DNA of 64,000 nt from Filimonas sp. (GCA_017306865.1 JAFKHH010000023.1:1-64000), one strand, 5' to 3'. Positions 25,201 through 35,100 are shown, numbered from the stretch's first letter. Translations and numbers: made by a program. Notes: generated from the letters alone by a model not told the origin.

Positions 25201-27562
25201 TTGTGCAATTATGTGCATCTTTTATATACAATGTAGAAGTACCTGCTTTTAAGCCGGTGAACACACCATTGCTTTGCCAATTGACATTGTCAATACTGTA
25301 ACTGTAGTCCGGCGTTCCACCGCTTCCTTGTACTTCCAGTGCTCCATCGGATTGCCCATTACAACTTATATTTTTATGACTTGTGTTTACTTCGGTTATG
25401 TCTAATACCAATGGCTCTGTGATTGTTATACTTGTTCTGGCCGGACAATTATTATTTACATCTTTCATATACAGGGTATAAGTACCCGCTTTTAATCCGG
25501 TGAATATGCCGTTGTTTTGCCAATTGACATTGTCAATGCTGTAGCTGTAGCCGGCTGTTCCACCGCTTTCTTGTACTTCCAGTGCTCCGTCAGCTAGCCC
25601 GTTGCAACTTGCATCTTTATGGCTTGCTATTATTTCCATTATGCTCAACGCCGAAGATTCTATGATCGTTACACTTGTACTCATTGTGCAATCATGCGCA
25701 TCTTTTATGTATAGGGTATAGGTACCTGCACTTAAGCCAATGAACACACCATTGTTTTGCCAACTGACGTTATCAATACTGTACTTGTAGTCGGGTATTC
25801 CTCCGTTGCCTTGTACTTCCAGAGCTCCGTCAGATAGCCCGTTACAGCTTACGTCTTTATGACTTGCCATTACTTCCGTTATGCTTACTATACTCATAGC
25901 TGTTATAACGACAGAGGCCGTATCCAGGCATCCGTTTGCATCCTTTACTTGTACCGCATACGTGCCCGCTGCCGGCTGCAAAAAGCTACCGGTAGTATTT
26001 TGGGTGCCCCAATCGTCAAGCGTATATATATAAGGCGCTTTACCGTTTGTTGCTGATGCCGATATTTCATACACGCCTTTACAAGGGGCCGTTACCTTTT
26101 GTGTTGCGGTAACAACAGGGCTGGTATGAATTATTACATTCACCGGCAGAGTATTGGTACAGCCTGTAGTAGCGTCGGTAACCTTAATATAATATACGCC
26201 CGGTTGCGCAACAGTATTCGGGGTGTTTAATACCTGTGTAGCTGTAGCATCCTGCCAGTAGCTTAAGACTGTGTTCTGCGTACTCCCGTTGATGATGCTT
26301 TGCGCTGTAAGGTCAACAGTAACGGGGGAGCAGACCGGAGGTGGGTCCGTAATTGTTTGGTTTGGCGGGGGAGATAGATTAACCGAAATAGGTTTTACCT
26401 GGCTGCAACCCACGGCATTCTCTGCCTTTATGTAATAAGTACCACTTTGCATAACTTGAGAAGGCATTCCTAAATAATTATTTAGAACAGCATCTTCAAA
26501 ATAAGAAAACGTCAACCCCGGCGTACTGCCTGCAGTAACGGAAGCATCCGTAAGATTGGCACCGGTAGCAGCGCCACAATTTGAAACGGGGTTCGCCACT
26601 TTAAAGTCCAGGGGTGCAGTTGAATATTTAATGGTAGTGTACACAGTATCCTGGCAACCTAAACCGGGATATGGTTTTATTTCAACCGCAAACACAGTTC
26701 CGGCCGGTGGAAGATTCGTCAAATTCAAAACATTGCTTGTACCTAGCACCCGGGAAAAATTTGCATCAAACCATTTGTATTCGGCATACCCGTAAGGCGC
26801 CATCAGTGTTGCACTGCTCATCCCCGGACAAAATATATTACCTGTTATCGGAGATGTGCAATTTTCGTTTACGTCTATATAGGCATATCCGAAATGGGCG
26901 CCTTGTGTACAATCATTGGTGGTAAACTCCAGTCGAATGGTTTTACCGGCATAACCGTTCAGTTTAATGGTAACGGGTGACCAGGGTTTATAAAAGATCG
27001 GAGTTGGCGGTTCTCGAGACACCGGGGAAAGTAAAAAGCCCGGCAAATCACCCGAGGCCGTAAAAGAAAAAGACGCGCAATCTATATACTGCCCCGCTGT
27101 TACATCAAAAACATTTGCCGTGAATTTAGGTTGTTGAAATGGCTTGTGTTCGGGATTTTCAAGTACTACCGCATAGTTATAAATGATACTGTACATGTTT
27201 TGCCCGGCTGGTATGGTAAATGTGTAGCTTACTCTTTCTGCTTGTGCGTCTGCCTTATTATTACCCAAGCGTATGGAATAATTACTGCCGTTGGGACAAT
27301 TGACAGGGAAATTGCCGTACGGATCCATTTCTTGCGGAAAAGATTTTTGATAAATAGTATGCCTGCCAGGTATCGGCGCTACGGGCGATACATTGATAAC
27401 AGCAGTATAGAAATCTATTTTTCCGGCAAAACACTCCCAATTGGTAAAATTCCCCATTTCAAAACCAATGTTTGGCGGGCATTGTGCCAGCAGCCTACAG
27501 GCTGTAGCAGATAACAGCAATACAATAAAGATTCGCAGACAAGCGATCACTACTTTTCTCAT
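22244..27562 (-). CDS. SprB-repeat, T9SS type B-sorted giant secreted/surface protein
   Basis: 1772 residues. Signal peptide at 1-27 (RIFIVLLLSATACRLLA before QCPP). Residues about 28-230 are a jelly-roll-like N-domain. Two Ig-like/PKD-like modules with YYIKAENAVGC and YYIKVTDATTGC follow. Eleven nearly identical 80-residue SprB repeats (SCNGxSDGxLEVQ...YSIDNVNWQ...YTLYIKDAHDC) come next, then three diverged SprB repeats (LCAGENTG, TCYGTNTG, KCGGIIPG). The last about 90 residues are the CHU_C gliding-motility domain (FPSAFTPNGDGLNDVFRP), the type B T9SS sorting signal. Likely a cell-surface adhesin; no T9SS gene is in the window. Confidence 0.92.
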   Translation of the reverse strand: MRKVVIACLRIFIVLLLSATACRLLAQCPPNIGFEMGNFTNWECFAGKIDFYTAVINVSPVAPIPGRHTIYQKSFPQEMDPYGNFPVNCPNGSNYSIRLGNNKADAQAERVSYTFTIPAGQNMYSIIYNYAVVLENPEHKPFQQPKFTANVFDVTAGQYIDCASFSFTASGDLPGFLLSPVSREPPTPIFYKPWSPVTIKLNGYAGKTIRLEFTTNDCTQGAHFGYAYIDVNENCTSPITGNIFCPGMSSATLMAPYGYAEYKWFDANFSRVLGTSNVLNLTNLPPAGTVFAVEIKPYPGLGCQDTVYTTIKYSTAPLDFKVANPVSNCGAATGANLTDASVTAGSTPGLTFSYFEDAVLNNYLGMPSQVMQSGTYYIKAENAVGCSQVKPISVNLSPPPNQTITDPPPVCSPVTVDLTAQSIINGSTQNTVLSYWQDATATQVLNTPNTVAQPGVYYIKVTDATTGCTNTLPVNVIIHTSPVVTATQKVTAPCKGVYEISASATNGKAPYIYTLDDWGTQNTTGSFLQPAAGTYAVQVKDANGCLDTASVVITAMSIVSITEVMASHKDVSCNGLSDGALEVQGNGGIPDYKYSIDNVSWQNNGVFIGLSAGTYTLYIKDAHDCTMSTSVTIIESSALSIMEIIASHKDASCNGLADGALEVQESGGTAGYSYSIDNVNWQNNGIFTGLKAGTYTLYMKDVNNNCPARTSITITEPLVLDITEVNTSHKNISCNGQSDGALEVQGSGGTPDYSYSIDNVNWQSNGVFTGLKAGTSTLYIKDAHNCTTSTSIAITEPSMLSITEVNTSHKDVSCNRASDGILEVRGSGGTVDYSYTIDNANWQNTGVFTSLKAGSYTLYIKDAHNCATSTSITITEPSMLSITEVNTNHKDISCNGASDGILEVQGIGGTVDYSYSIDNINWQNTAVFIRLKAEAYTLYVKDAHNCITSTSVTINEPSILSITEVMASHKDVSCNGQSDGALQVQGSGGVPNYVYSIDNVNWQSNGVFTGLKAGSYILYMKDVHDCTTSTSVILAEPSVLSIMEVSTSHKDISCNGQSDGALQVQSSSGTPDYSYSIDNVNWQSNGVFTGLKADSYTLYVKDAHGCTMNTSVSIIGSSSLSIAEVSASHKDVSCNGVTNGVLEVQGSGGTVSYSYSIDNVNWQSNGIFTGLKADSYTLYVKDAHSCTMSTSVTITEPLVLSIMEVSTSHKDISCNGQSDGILEVQGSGGTVSYSYSIDNVNWQSNGVFTGLKADSYTLYVKDSHSCTMSTSVTITGPLVLSIMEIGANHKDISCNGRSDGTLEVQGSGGVPNYVYSIDNVNWQINGVFSGLKASSYILYLKDAHDCITSTSVTINEPAILSITEISERRNDVSCNGLSDGTLEVQGSGGTPNYSYSIDNANWQSTGVFTHLKAGTYTLYIKDRHHCGSSISVSISQPDAPFVSVAGTNILCAGENTGTISARAIGGIGSYHYSLVLDGTTIGTHTTGDFGSLQAGAYTITARDESNCSSDPVAVVLTQPEKINILLTNSQAVTCYGTNTGRFTTNVTGGVAPYNFYVSKTNANIVSSGAATFSNLKADVYTLEVTDHNNCTQALTVNIQQPDSLKTAVHVTNLKCGGIIPGEVTIAAGGGTAPYTYSITGIDTVNTRGFFKLNAGSYGGYITDGLGCRSALQPFRIQILEDCDLLFPSAFTPNGDGLNDVFRPVRWGMIKNYVLRIYNRFGEHLFESNNLSKGWNGYYKGKLQPLGTYVWYAVYKDSKNAQQILKGTLVLIR
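23256..25890 (-). repeat. Eleven tandem 240-bp units encoding SprB repeats
   Basis: Units recur every 240 bases, with one step of 243 where an extra codon lies near 25450. Anchor segments encoding SCNG fall near 23440, 23680, 23920, 24160, 24400, 24640, 24880, 25120, 25360, 25603 and 25843. Some neighbours are almost identical over part of the unit and then diverge abruptly, which points to gene conversion or unequal crossing over. Copy number may vary between strains. Confidence 0.92.
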
Positions 27563-28302
27563 GTGTGTAGCTTTGTTTTGGAATAGTTTTTCAATAGGTG
27601 GTATCTTTTTGATAGAAAGAAAGTATTTGCTTTCCCCCTTTTTTTAATTTGGAGCTGTTGAGGTGATCAATGATATACACGGCTCAGGCTCATTACTCCA
27701 GCCAGGAGCATACAATACCAGATAAGCATGATGGGTGGTTTCGAAATTCTTGTTGTCAGACCAGTTGTGTTATGACCAGTCTGTTCATCAAAAACTTCGA
27801 ATCTCAAATCATCAAACTATTTTTGCACATTTCATAAATGTGCTCTTTGGGGATATTCTGTGGGTACTCAGGGAGAAAGTGCGCCCTGCTTTATAGAGAC
27901 GAAATCCTTGAATTTCCATCTCTTCGGGCAGAAGCTTCGGAATTTAATACCTTCTTTATGGTCATTCGGTTGGGTGCGCACGATTGTGCGGTGCATAAGC
28001 ACATGAGTGGTAGTAATGTGTTCATTACGTAATAGACTTTAGTTTTTCAATAGAATTTTAGCCGGTATGGCTAGCGAAGAGGAGGTTGAAGCACTTTGTA
28101 GCTTATGCGCAGATGGCTTATTTATTCAGTCCTAAATATAGGGTTTACTTTTTATTACAAAAAAATATCTGCTTTATTATAGATTGTATTGCGAATCTTC
28201 ATTTCACGATTGCTGATTCTCGTCTCACGATATTATCCCAAAAAGAAAGAAGCCCTTGTGAGGCTTCTTTCCTTATTAAACACAATATAAACACTACATC
28301 TC
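27563..28302. other. Gene-free stretch upstream of the SprB-repeat gene
   Basis: About 740 bases. A word-A phrase lies at about 27797-27815, word-F phrases (cacgattgctgattctcgtctcacga) at 28204-28230, and the terminator of the DUF6600 gene at 28245-28271. A 64-codon plus-strand open frame at 27838-28032 shows no protein-like features. The promoter of the giant gene should lie near 27563-27660, but I cannot pick a clear box. Confidence 0.5.
28245..28271 (-). terminator. Rho-independent terminator of the DUF6600 gene
   Basis: 10-bp perfect arms GAAAGAAGCC and GGCTTCTTTC with a 7-base loop; the minus strand continues into a T run. It lies 31 bases past the stop codon. Confidence 0.85.
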
Positions 28303-29763
28303 TTATCTCATTCTTCTCATTCCTCCGCCACCGCCACCACTGTTTTCCCTATGTTGAGGAACCTCTCTTGGTGTACTCATAGGTTGTTGACGTTGTGGTT
28401 GTGTCCTTGGCTGTTGTGGCTGCGGCTGTGTTCTCTGCTGTTGCCTGATCACATTGTTTTGTGCCGGTTGCCTGTTACCATTTCCCCAGTTTTGCGGACG
28501 GGTTGTATTCTGATTCTGCGGTTGTTGCTGTTGTGTTCTTTGTTGTTGGTCCCTTCTTGGCTGATCCATTCTTCTGTCCGTCCATGGTGTGTTCTGTCCA
28601 CCATTTTGAGGCTGGTTCGTGTTTGGCTGTGTAGGCCTGTTATTATTATTTCCCACCGGCGGGTTGTTGCCCGTTACCGGCGGCCTGTTGTTATTGTTTG
28701 GCGTTGTTGCAGGTGGGGTAGTGGTACCATTGTTTGGAGTACCATCCTGGTGCCTGTTTTGCCACCAGGCCGGCCTGTCGCCATTGCCATTATTTATATT
28801 CGGCCTGTTGTTGTTATTCACATTACCCGGTTGGTTTACAGCCGGAGGGTTTGTTGGTCCCTGTATCGTATTACCGCCAGGCCTTACATTCGTGTTGTTA
28901 TCACGGTTTTGTTGCCAGCCATTTTGCGGAGGACGATTGTTATTGTTGTTACCATTGTTGAAAGCATCTTGGTTGTTACGTTGTGATTGTTTCACTACCG
29001 GGCGATACAGTTGCAGGTCACGGCCATTATTGGTAAATGACTGGCCTGGTCTTGTACTGTTCTGAATACGAACCGGATTTACGCGTCCACCTACATTCCT
29101 TTCTACATCCCTTCTGTCCGGGCCGGTAATAAACCTCGTATTCCTGTAGTTGTTGGTATTATTAATGATCGTAGTGTTATTAATAATAGTCGTATTCCTG
29201 GAATTATTGATGTAATAGTTATGCACGTCACCACGTGTTATATACCTGTTAGGTACAAACGTCCAGTGATTGGCAGGTATGCCTCCGAAGTTAATATTTA
29301 CACCGATGTTCATGCCGGGACCTAAAGGAGCCCAACCGTACATACCCCCACCTGTGCGCCAGCCTACCCATGCAGGAGCCCATTCATAACCGGGAACCCA
29401 CATCCAGCCATATCTGCCTTCGTAAGCCCAGCGACCATAGTGGAATGGTGCCCAACCCCAGTTATAATCAGATGCCCATGTCCAGCCGTAACTGGTAAAT
29501 ACCCAGTGTCCGCCTGTGCTGTATGGTGCGAAGCCGGGAACATTACAGATCCATACCCGTCCGTAAGAGGGATACTCCATCCAGGTACCATAAGGACTCA
29601 GATCGTTGTAAAAATCGTCGTACGTAACTTCCTGGTCTGCTGTATATGTATCACCATCTTGTGCATAATTATCTTGTGCAGTAGCATAGTTAGATGTGGA
29701 ACATGATACAGCTGAAACGGCGAGAATTGCAGCGAGTACGATTATATTCAGTTTCGTGTTCAT
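28303..29763 (-). CDS. DUF6600-like lipoprotein with Asn/Gln/Pro-rich tail
   Basis: 486 residues. Lipobox AVSAVSCSTS places the lipidated Cys at residue 21. Residues about 45-180 are extremely W/Y/G-rich (DDFYNDLSPYGTWMEYPSYG; WGWAPFHYGRW; GYEWAPAWVGWR), the pattern of DUF6600-type envelope proteins. Residues about 185-215 are an N/I/T-rich stretch (NNTTIINNTNNYRNT), and from about 265 to the end is a low-complexity N, Q, P, G and R region ending GGGGGGMRRMR. Probably an outer-membrane-anchored, disordered surface protein; the function is unknown. Confidence 0.75.
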   Translation of the reverse strand: MNTKLNIIVLAAILAVSAVSCSTSNYATAQDNYAQDGDTYTADQEVTYDDFYNDLSPYGTWMEYPSYGRVWICNVPGFAPYSTGGHWVFTSYGWTWASDYNWGWAPFHYGRWAYEGRYGWMWVPGYEWAPAWVGWRTGGGMYGWAPLGPGMNIGVNINFGGIPANHWTFVPNRYITRGDVHNYYINNSRNTTIINNTTIINNTNNYRNTRFITGPDRRDVERNVGGRVNPVRIQNSTRPGQSFTNNGRDLQLYRPVVKQSQRNNQDAFNNGNNNNNRPPQNGWQQNRDNNTNVRPGGNTIQGPTNPPAVNQPGNVNNNNRPNINNGNGDRPAWWQNRHQDGTPNNGTTTPPATTPNNNNRPPVTGNNPPVGNNNNRPTQPNTNQPQNGGQNTPWTDRRMDQPRRDQQQRTQQQQPQNQNTTRPQNWGNGNRQPAQNNVIRQQQRTQPQPQQPRTQPQRQQPMSTPREVPQHRENSGGGGGGMRRMR

Positions 29764-30059
29764 AGCTGTATGTTTTAAAGTGTGTTACTAACCTTATATA
29801 AGCAATACTAATACCAATTAGTATCTCTATGGGATATAACGTATCCTTTTGACATTCTGTTGTGCAAAACGTTTGTTAACGGTAGGTGAAATGAGGCGTT
29901 TGGACGGTGAAATGAGTGGGGCAGGCTCAATTGTTAAATGGTTTAATTATTAGACAGGCATGACAATTAAACCATTTGGCAATAAAATAATAGTATAGTT
30001 CGGCACTTCTATCTCCACCCGCAACCCTGGCACGCCTGAACAGCTCTTTCAGTAATTTA

Positions 30060-30122
30060 TTTGCGCCCTGGTTCGTGTCCTCACGAACCAGCAACTAACC
30101 GATGCGTGAGGATACACTCGGG
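30060..30122. repeat. GC-rich double-hairpin element
   Basis: GGTTCGTGTCCTCACGAACC and GATGCGTGAGGATACACTCGG form adjacent hairpins. In reverse orientation the same layout occurs at about 5008-5075 (GCCCCGGCGCGTGTC then GGTTCGTGAAGACGCGAACC, both followed by AGGGCG), so this is a repeated element with compensating changes that keep the stems. Confidence 0.65.
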
Positions 30123-30123
30123 G

Positions 30124-30247
30124 CAATGTCATTAAATTGAGACGCTAACCACAAAGAGCGCAAAGCTATTTCACAAGGGACACAAAGGGAAGCCCTTGTG
30201 CTCTTTGTGTTATCATTGTGAGCCTTGTGGTTAACTTAATGACATTG
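30124..30247. repeat. CAATGTC-type palindromic element, uninterrupted copy
   Basis: Outer arms CAATGTCATTAA (30124-30135) and TTAATGACATTG (30236-30247) are perfect complements. Inner arms CTAACCACAA and TTGTGGTTAA, and CACAAGGG / CCCTTGTG with CACAAAG / CTTTGTG, continue the hairpin. CGGGGC occurs on both sides (30119-30124 and 30253-30258). It serves as the reference for the interrupted copy at 4705-5214. Confidence 0.75.
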
Positions 30248-30528
30248 TGCGCCGGGGCTTTTGAGAATGTTATAAGCTGCCGGGATTTTTACTCCATGAA
30301 AATAATTGGTTAACCCTGCCATAAGTACTATGGTAAACAGAATGCCTGATACCAATATTAGCATTGTTTGTTTCTGAGGCCGAACGTTTTATTGTAAAAA
30401 TTAAAACAGGGGTATCGCATTTTTTATCTCTGTAATCCATTGTCACAAAGAGTGGCAAGCATTTCTGCGTGTTTTAGCCGGGCAATAGTGTAATCATATA
30501 ACAATTAAACCATGCAACAATGCAACAC

Positions 30529-31856
30529 CTATATCTCCACATGCAACCGCAACGCAACTACGTGCGCGGGGCCACGATCTTTGTTATACCCGGGATGTAA
30601 GATGAACTGATAATCTGGTGTGAGTGATAGTTTGCGCCAGATGTTTAAAAAGTAATAAGCCTCTATAATATTCTCCCTGCTGTAGTTTAGCTTACCATCA
30701 CCAATGATAAAACCATAACCACCATTGGCAAGATAGGTACGATGATCGTTTGATAGCCCGTTACTTACCACGGCAATACCAATGTTGTCATTTTTCCGTT
30801 TCCATAAGCTTCCTTCTATGCGTGTAGCAAATGCATAGCTATTATCAATCTCTGTAAACGCCCATGACTCTGCTTTGCCATCGTTCCAACTGCCGCGTAC
30901 GAGATAGTGGAAGGGACCGCTATTCGTTTCCCAACAGCCATATATGCCTTTTTTTACATTGCCATATTCCCGGCTGTCTGTAATGTCAGGTGGTGCTGCG
31001 TTTACCAGTCCTGTATGTATAGACTGTGCATAGTTGCCCATACGCGCCTGGTTGTAAAAGACGCCGATGTGCGCGCTGGAATAATGTGTGTCATCTTTTT
31101 GTAGCAGGTGTTGTTTTTCTATTTCCAGTACCATGCCTTCCGCTTTGTTTAAGCGAAACTCCATATTGGCTTCATTGGCTTCTTTAGGCATGGAGGTAAT
31201 GGCATAGCGGAATGCCCAGTCATGGATATAAGCTTGTATAACTGCACCAAAATTATATCCCCTGGTATTTGCCGGGTAGTCCCAAGCACCGCTTGCCATC
31301 AATGACCAGTTGTAAAACTGTGTACGCGGGTCCTGGCTGGTGTTGTTGCCATCAAAAAAATCTGTCAGTGCAAACTTGCCGCCTATGATAGAAATGTACT
31401 CCGTATTGTTATACTCTTTTACCTGGTTCAGGTCATCATCCGTAAAGTCTTTTTTTGGGGAGAGAGGGATGCGCTGCTCTGCATATAAACGTGCAACAAA
31501 CAGTTTAGGTGCAGGATCTCCTACACGATATATTTCTCCGTTAGGGAAACCTGCAACACCTAATGTCTGGCTTAATCCTTTGCCTGCTGCAGCTTCGGGT
31601 TGAAGACAACGTAGGTATGTTTGAATGGTTTGTATGCTGCAAAGATGGTACTGGTAAAAGATGTTTTTACCGGCTCGTTGGGTAAAAAGCTATTGTCCCC
31701 GGAATAAGGCGCTTTAAAGTTGAAATGATATTGAGGTATAGTTGTGAATTGCCAATGCAGTGACAATTTTTTACCTGTTGTGTCAGTTGTTTTTTCCTGG
31801 CCGTAAGTCCGTTCTTTTGCTGCAAAAAGGGTAAGCAGCAGTATTACCTTTTTCAT
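30529..31856 (-). pseudogene. Carbohydrate-selective porin (OprB-like), single frameshift
   Basis: Read from the ATG at 31856, the frame gives a signal peptide (KKVILLLTLFAA) and about 85 residues, then stops at 31572. The other frame continues without a break to 30529. Joining them at 31593-31598 by one extra G restores FNPEAAAGKGLSQTLGVAGF, followed by PNGEIYRVGDPAPKLFVARL, a conserved OprB/carbohydrate-porin stretch. The remainder (WSLMASGAWDYPANTRGYNF; GIAVVSNGLS; YFLNIWRKLSLTPDYQFI; a final hydrophobic strand ending LRLHVEI) fits a 16-strand outer-membrane barrel. Either a recent one-base deletion or a sequencing error; the rest looks undecayed. Confidence 0.85.
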
Positions 31857-32159
31857 TGTGTACAAAACTAAATTGATCGTTTATAAATGGGTTACTATCG
31901 TTGCGTTGTTAATGCAACATCGTTTCGTTTAAGTAATAATTAATCTTATGTACGATGTTAGATGTATGATGTAAAATAACGGGGCTTTACGAAAATTGTT
32001 GAATGGTTATATGATTTAATTGTTGTCCTATTAAGTGTATAGTCATTCAAGAATTAAACAAAAAGCAATGTATGCCCAACATCGTACATCTGCCATCTAA
32101 CATAAAAAAGGCCATCCCGGGGAACCGGGACGGCGTTTGTGTTTGGACATGGCTTGACG
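31857..32159. other. Gene-free stretch with word-C inverted repeat
   Basis: tgtacgatgttagatgtatgatgta words (31948-31972) face aacatcgtacatctgccatctaaca words (32078-32102), with word-B phrases inside (32000-32060). The efflux-pump terminator follows at 32111-32134. Nothing else is recognised. Confidence 0.6.
32111..32134 (-). terminator. Rho-independent terminator of the second metal-efflux cluster
   Basis: GCCATCCCGG and CCGGGACGGC arms (one mismatch) around GGAA; the minus strand continues into CTTTTTTATG. It lies 26 bases beyond the pump gene stop. Confidence 0.75.
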
Positions 32160-35100
32160 CTAACTACTCACAGCGCCGAGCTTCTTTAGTATTTTTCTGT
32201 TCTCTCTTTTATGAATGAACATATGCACTTGCGAATAGATGATCGGGAGTATCAACAATGTAAGAATGGTTGATGTAACCAATCCTCCGATTACAACGAT
32301 CGCTAATGGTTTTTGTGTTTCACTGCCAATGCCTGTGCTGATAGCTGCAGGTAACAAACCTATAGCTGCCATCAATGCGGTCATTACTACAGGGCGTACA
32401 CGGGAGATCACTCCATGTAGCACAGCCTGGTGCAGGGTCATTTTTGCTTCAAGATTTTTTCGGAACACGCTGATCAGGATCACACCGTTCTGAATACAGA
32501 CCCCGAATAATGCAATGAACCCGATGCCTGCCGAGATACTGAAATTTAACCCGGTAATATGTAACGCCATAATACCGCCTATTAGTGCGAACGGCACATT
32601 AAGAATGGTAAGAATGGCATCTTTGGCATTGCCAAACGTCATGAACAGGATAAGGAAGATGGCCAGCAGGCATACCGGTACTACATTGGATAATGTTTTA
32701 GTAGCACGTTGCTGGTTTTCAAACTGTCCATTCCAGCTCATACTGTATCCATCAGGCAATTTCACTGCTGCGTCTACTTTCTGTTGTGCTTCTGCAATGG
32801 TACTGCCCATGTCACGTCCGCGTACAGAGAACTTAACAGGAATATACCGTGCATTATTATCTCTATATACAAATGCCGGCCCTGTCAGTGTTCTGATAGT
32901 TGAGATCTCTTTCAGCGGCACTTTTGCACTGTCTTGTGTTGGCACCATCAATTGGCGTATTTTTTCTTCCGTATCACGGAAGTCTTTCTGGTAGCGGATA
33001 CGAATATCAAACTTGCGTTCGCCTTCATACAACTGTGTAGCAGCTTTACCACCGATCGCCATTTCTATTACCGATTGTGCATCGGCTGTATTCACACCAT
33101 ATAATGCCATTTTTTCCTGATCCAGCTCTATCCTGAACTCTGGTTGTCCCAGGTTGCGCAGGATACCTAAGTCTTCAATACCGCTGATCTGGCCTAGTGT
33201 ATTTTGTACTTTATCTGCCAGTGAGTCCAGTGTTTTGAAATCCGGCCCGAATATTTTTACCGCCAATGAGGCTGGTACACCTGCTACTGCTTCTTCCACA
33301 TTATCACGGATAGGCTGGGAGTAGTTGAGCAATAAGCCCGGTATCTTACTCAGTTGCCTGTCCATACTATCTATCAGGTTCTCTGTTGTTACACCATTGC
33401 GCCATTCATCTTTTGGTTTCAGGTCTACTGCTATTTCCACATTGAAGAAACCTTTCGGGTCTGTACCGTCATTTGTACGGCCTATTTGTGCAAGTGTATG
33501 TTTTACTTCCGGGAACTGTCTCAGTATTGTTCCCATTTTATCGGAGATCTCTTTGCTTTGCCCGAGCGATGAACTCATCGGCAACTGTGCTTTTACCCAC
33601 AACGCACCTTCATCAAGATCTGGTAAGAACTCAGAGCCAAGGAATTTCGCAGAGAAGAATGTGACTGCCATAATACCTACTGCAATCAATACACTCAACT
33701 TAGGCACTCTATAGGCTCTTTCAAATAAGAACTTAACGCCTTTCTCAAAAAAGATCACTACCACGTTGTGTTTCTCACGCACATTCTTTTTTAACAAAAT
33801 GCTTGATAACGCCGGAACTAATGTGAGCGTGAAGATCAATGCGCCTAATAATGCAAAGCTCAGTGTGTAAGCCAGCGGGGAGAACATTTTGCCTTCTACT
33901 TTCTGGAAAGCGAAGATGGGGATAAGACAGGTAATGATGATAACTTTGGAGAAGAAAATGGCTTTACCCATTTCCGTACCTACCTGTTTGAACAGGCCAA
34001 GTTTTGCCAGCTTATTGAATTTCTCCATGCCCACTTCCTTCGCCCGGTGATCGAGTGCCACAAAGAGCCCTTCCACCATTACCACGGCTCCATCTATGAT
34101 GATACCAAAGTCAATAGCACCCATCGATAGCAGGTTTGCCGTCATGCCTTTGATGCGCATGCACATGAAGGCGAAAAGCAATGCCAGCGGAATGATAATA
34201 CTTACCGTAACTGTAGTACGCCAGTCTGCCATAAAGATGAGTACAATACACGTTACCAGTACAATGCCTTCTATCAGGTTATGTATTACGGTATGTGTTG
34301 CATAATCCATCAGTGTAGTGCGATCATAAAATGTATCTATATGCACATCTTTTGGCAATATCTTCTTGTTCAGCTCGGTTACCTTGTCGTGTATCCTGTT
34401 CAGTACCTCAGTCGGGTTCTCGCCTTTACGCATTACGACAATGCCTTCTATCACATCGCCTACGGTATCTCTTGAAACCTGCCCCAGCCGAGGTTTGCCA
34501 GCTTCTTTTACAGTCGCTACATTTTTTACGAGAATAGGAACACCATTTGTTTTGGTAATGATGATGTTTTCTATCTCCGGTATGTTGTTTAGCAGACCAA
34601 TACCACGCACTACATATGCTTGTCCGTTTCTTTCTATCACATCGCCACCTACGTTGATGTTACTTTTGGCTACGGCATTATACACATCCAGTGAGGAGAG
34701 ACCATACTTGGTAAGGTAATTGGGGTTTACACTTATTTCAAAACTTCTTTCTTCACCACCAAAACTGTTTACGTCTGCCACACCGGGAATAGACTTGAAT
34801 TGCCTGTCTAGTACCCAATCTTGTATTGTGTACAATTCACGGATGTTGCGTGTAGGGCTTTTCAGTGTATAACGGAAGATCTCACCCGTAGGGCCATACG
34901 GAGGCTGCACGTCCGGCTTAATGCCATCCGGCAAGTCTACGTTTGTAATACGGCTGAATACCTGTTGTCTTGCAAAAGCATCATCTACATCATCATCAAA
35001 AATGAGGCGCACATAAGAGAGGCCAAATGAAGAAGTAGTACGAAGATTTATTTTTTTCTGAACAGAGTTTAAAACTGTTTCTAATGGTATGGTAACGAAT

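Larger units (their letters stand above)
29764..30528. other. Gene-free stretch with palindromic elements
   Basis: Holds word-B phrases (29930-29990), the double-hairpin element (30060-30122, continuing after 30253), the CAATGTC palindromic element (30124-30247) and a second word-B phrase (30498-30528) before the porin stop codon. The 62-codon open frame at 30270-30458 has no protein-like features. The DUF6600 gene promoter region lies at 29764-29850. Confidence 0.6.

Noticed and set aside
23256-25890. Regular 240-base periodicity resembling a repeat array such as CRISPR
   Set aside because: The units are far too long, are in frame within one 1772-codon gene and encode SprB repeats; there are no spacers or cas genes.
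27838-28032. 64-codon plus-strand open frame in the spacer upstream of the SprB-repeat gene
   Set aside because: Odd composition, no promoter box or domain pattern, and it lies in a repeat-containing spacer.
28351-29065. Long plus-strand open frames antisense to the DUF6600 gene
   Set aside because: They are mirror frames of the Asn/Gln/Pro-rich coding region, giving unnatural V/L/R-rich translations.
30270-30458. 62-codon minus-strand frame between the porin and DUF6600 genes
   Set aside because: No signal, no domain and unusual composition; it is next to palindromic elements.
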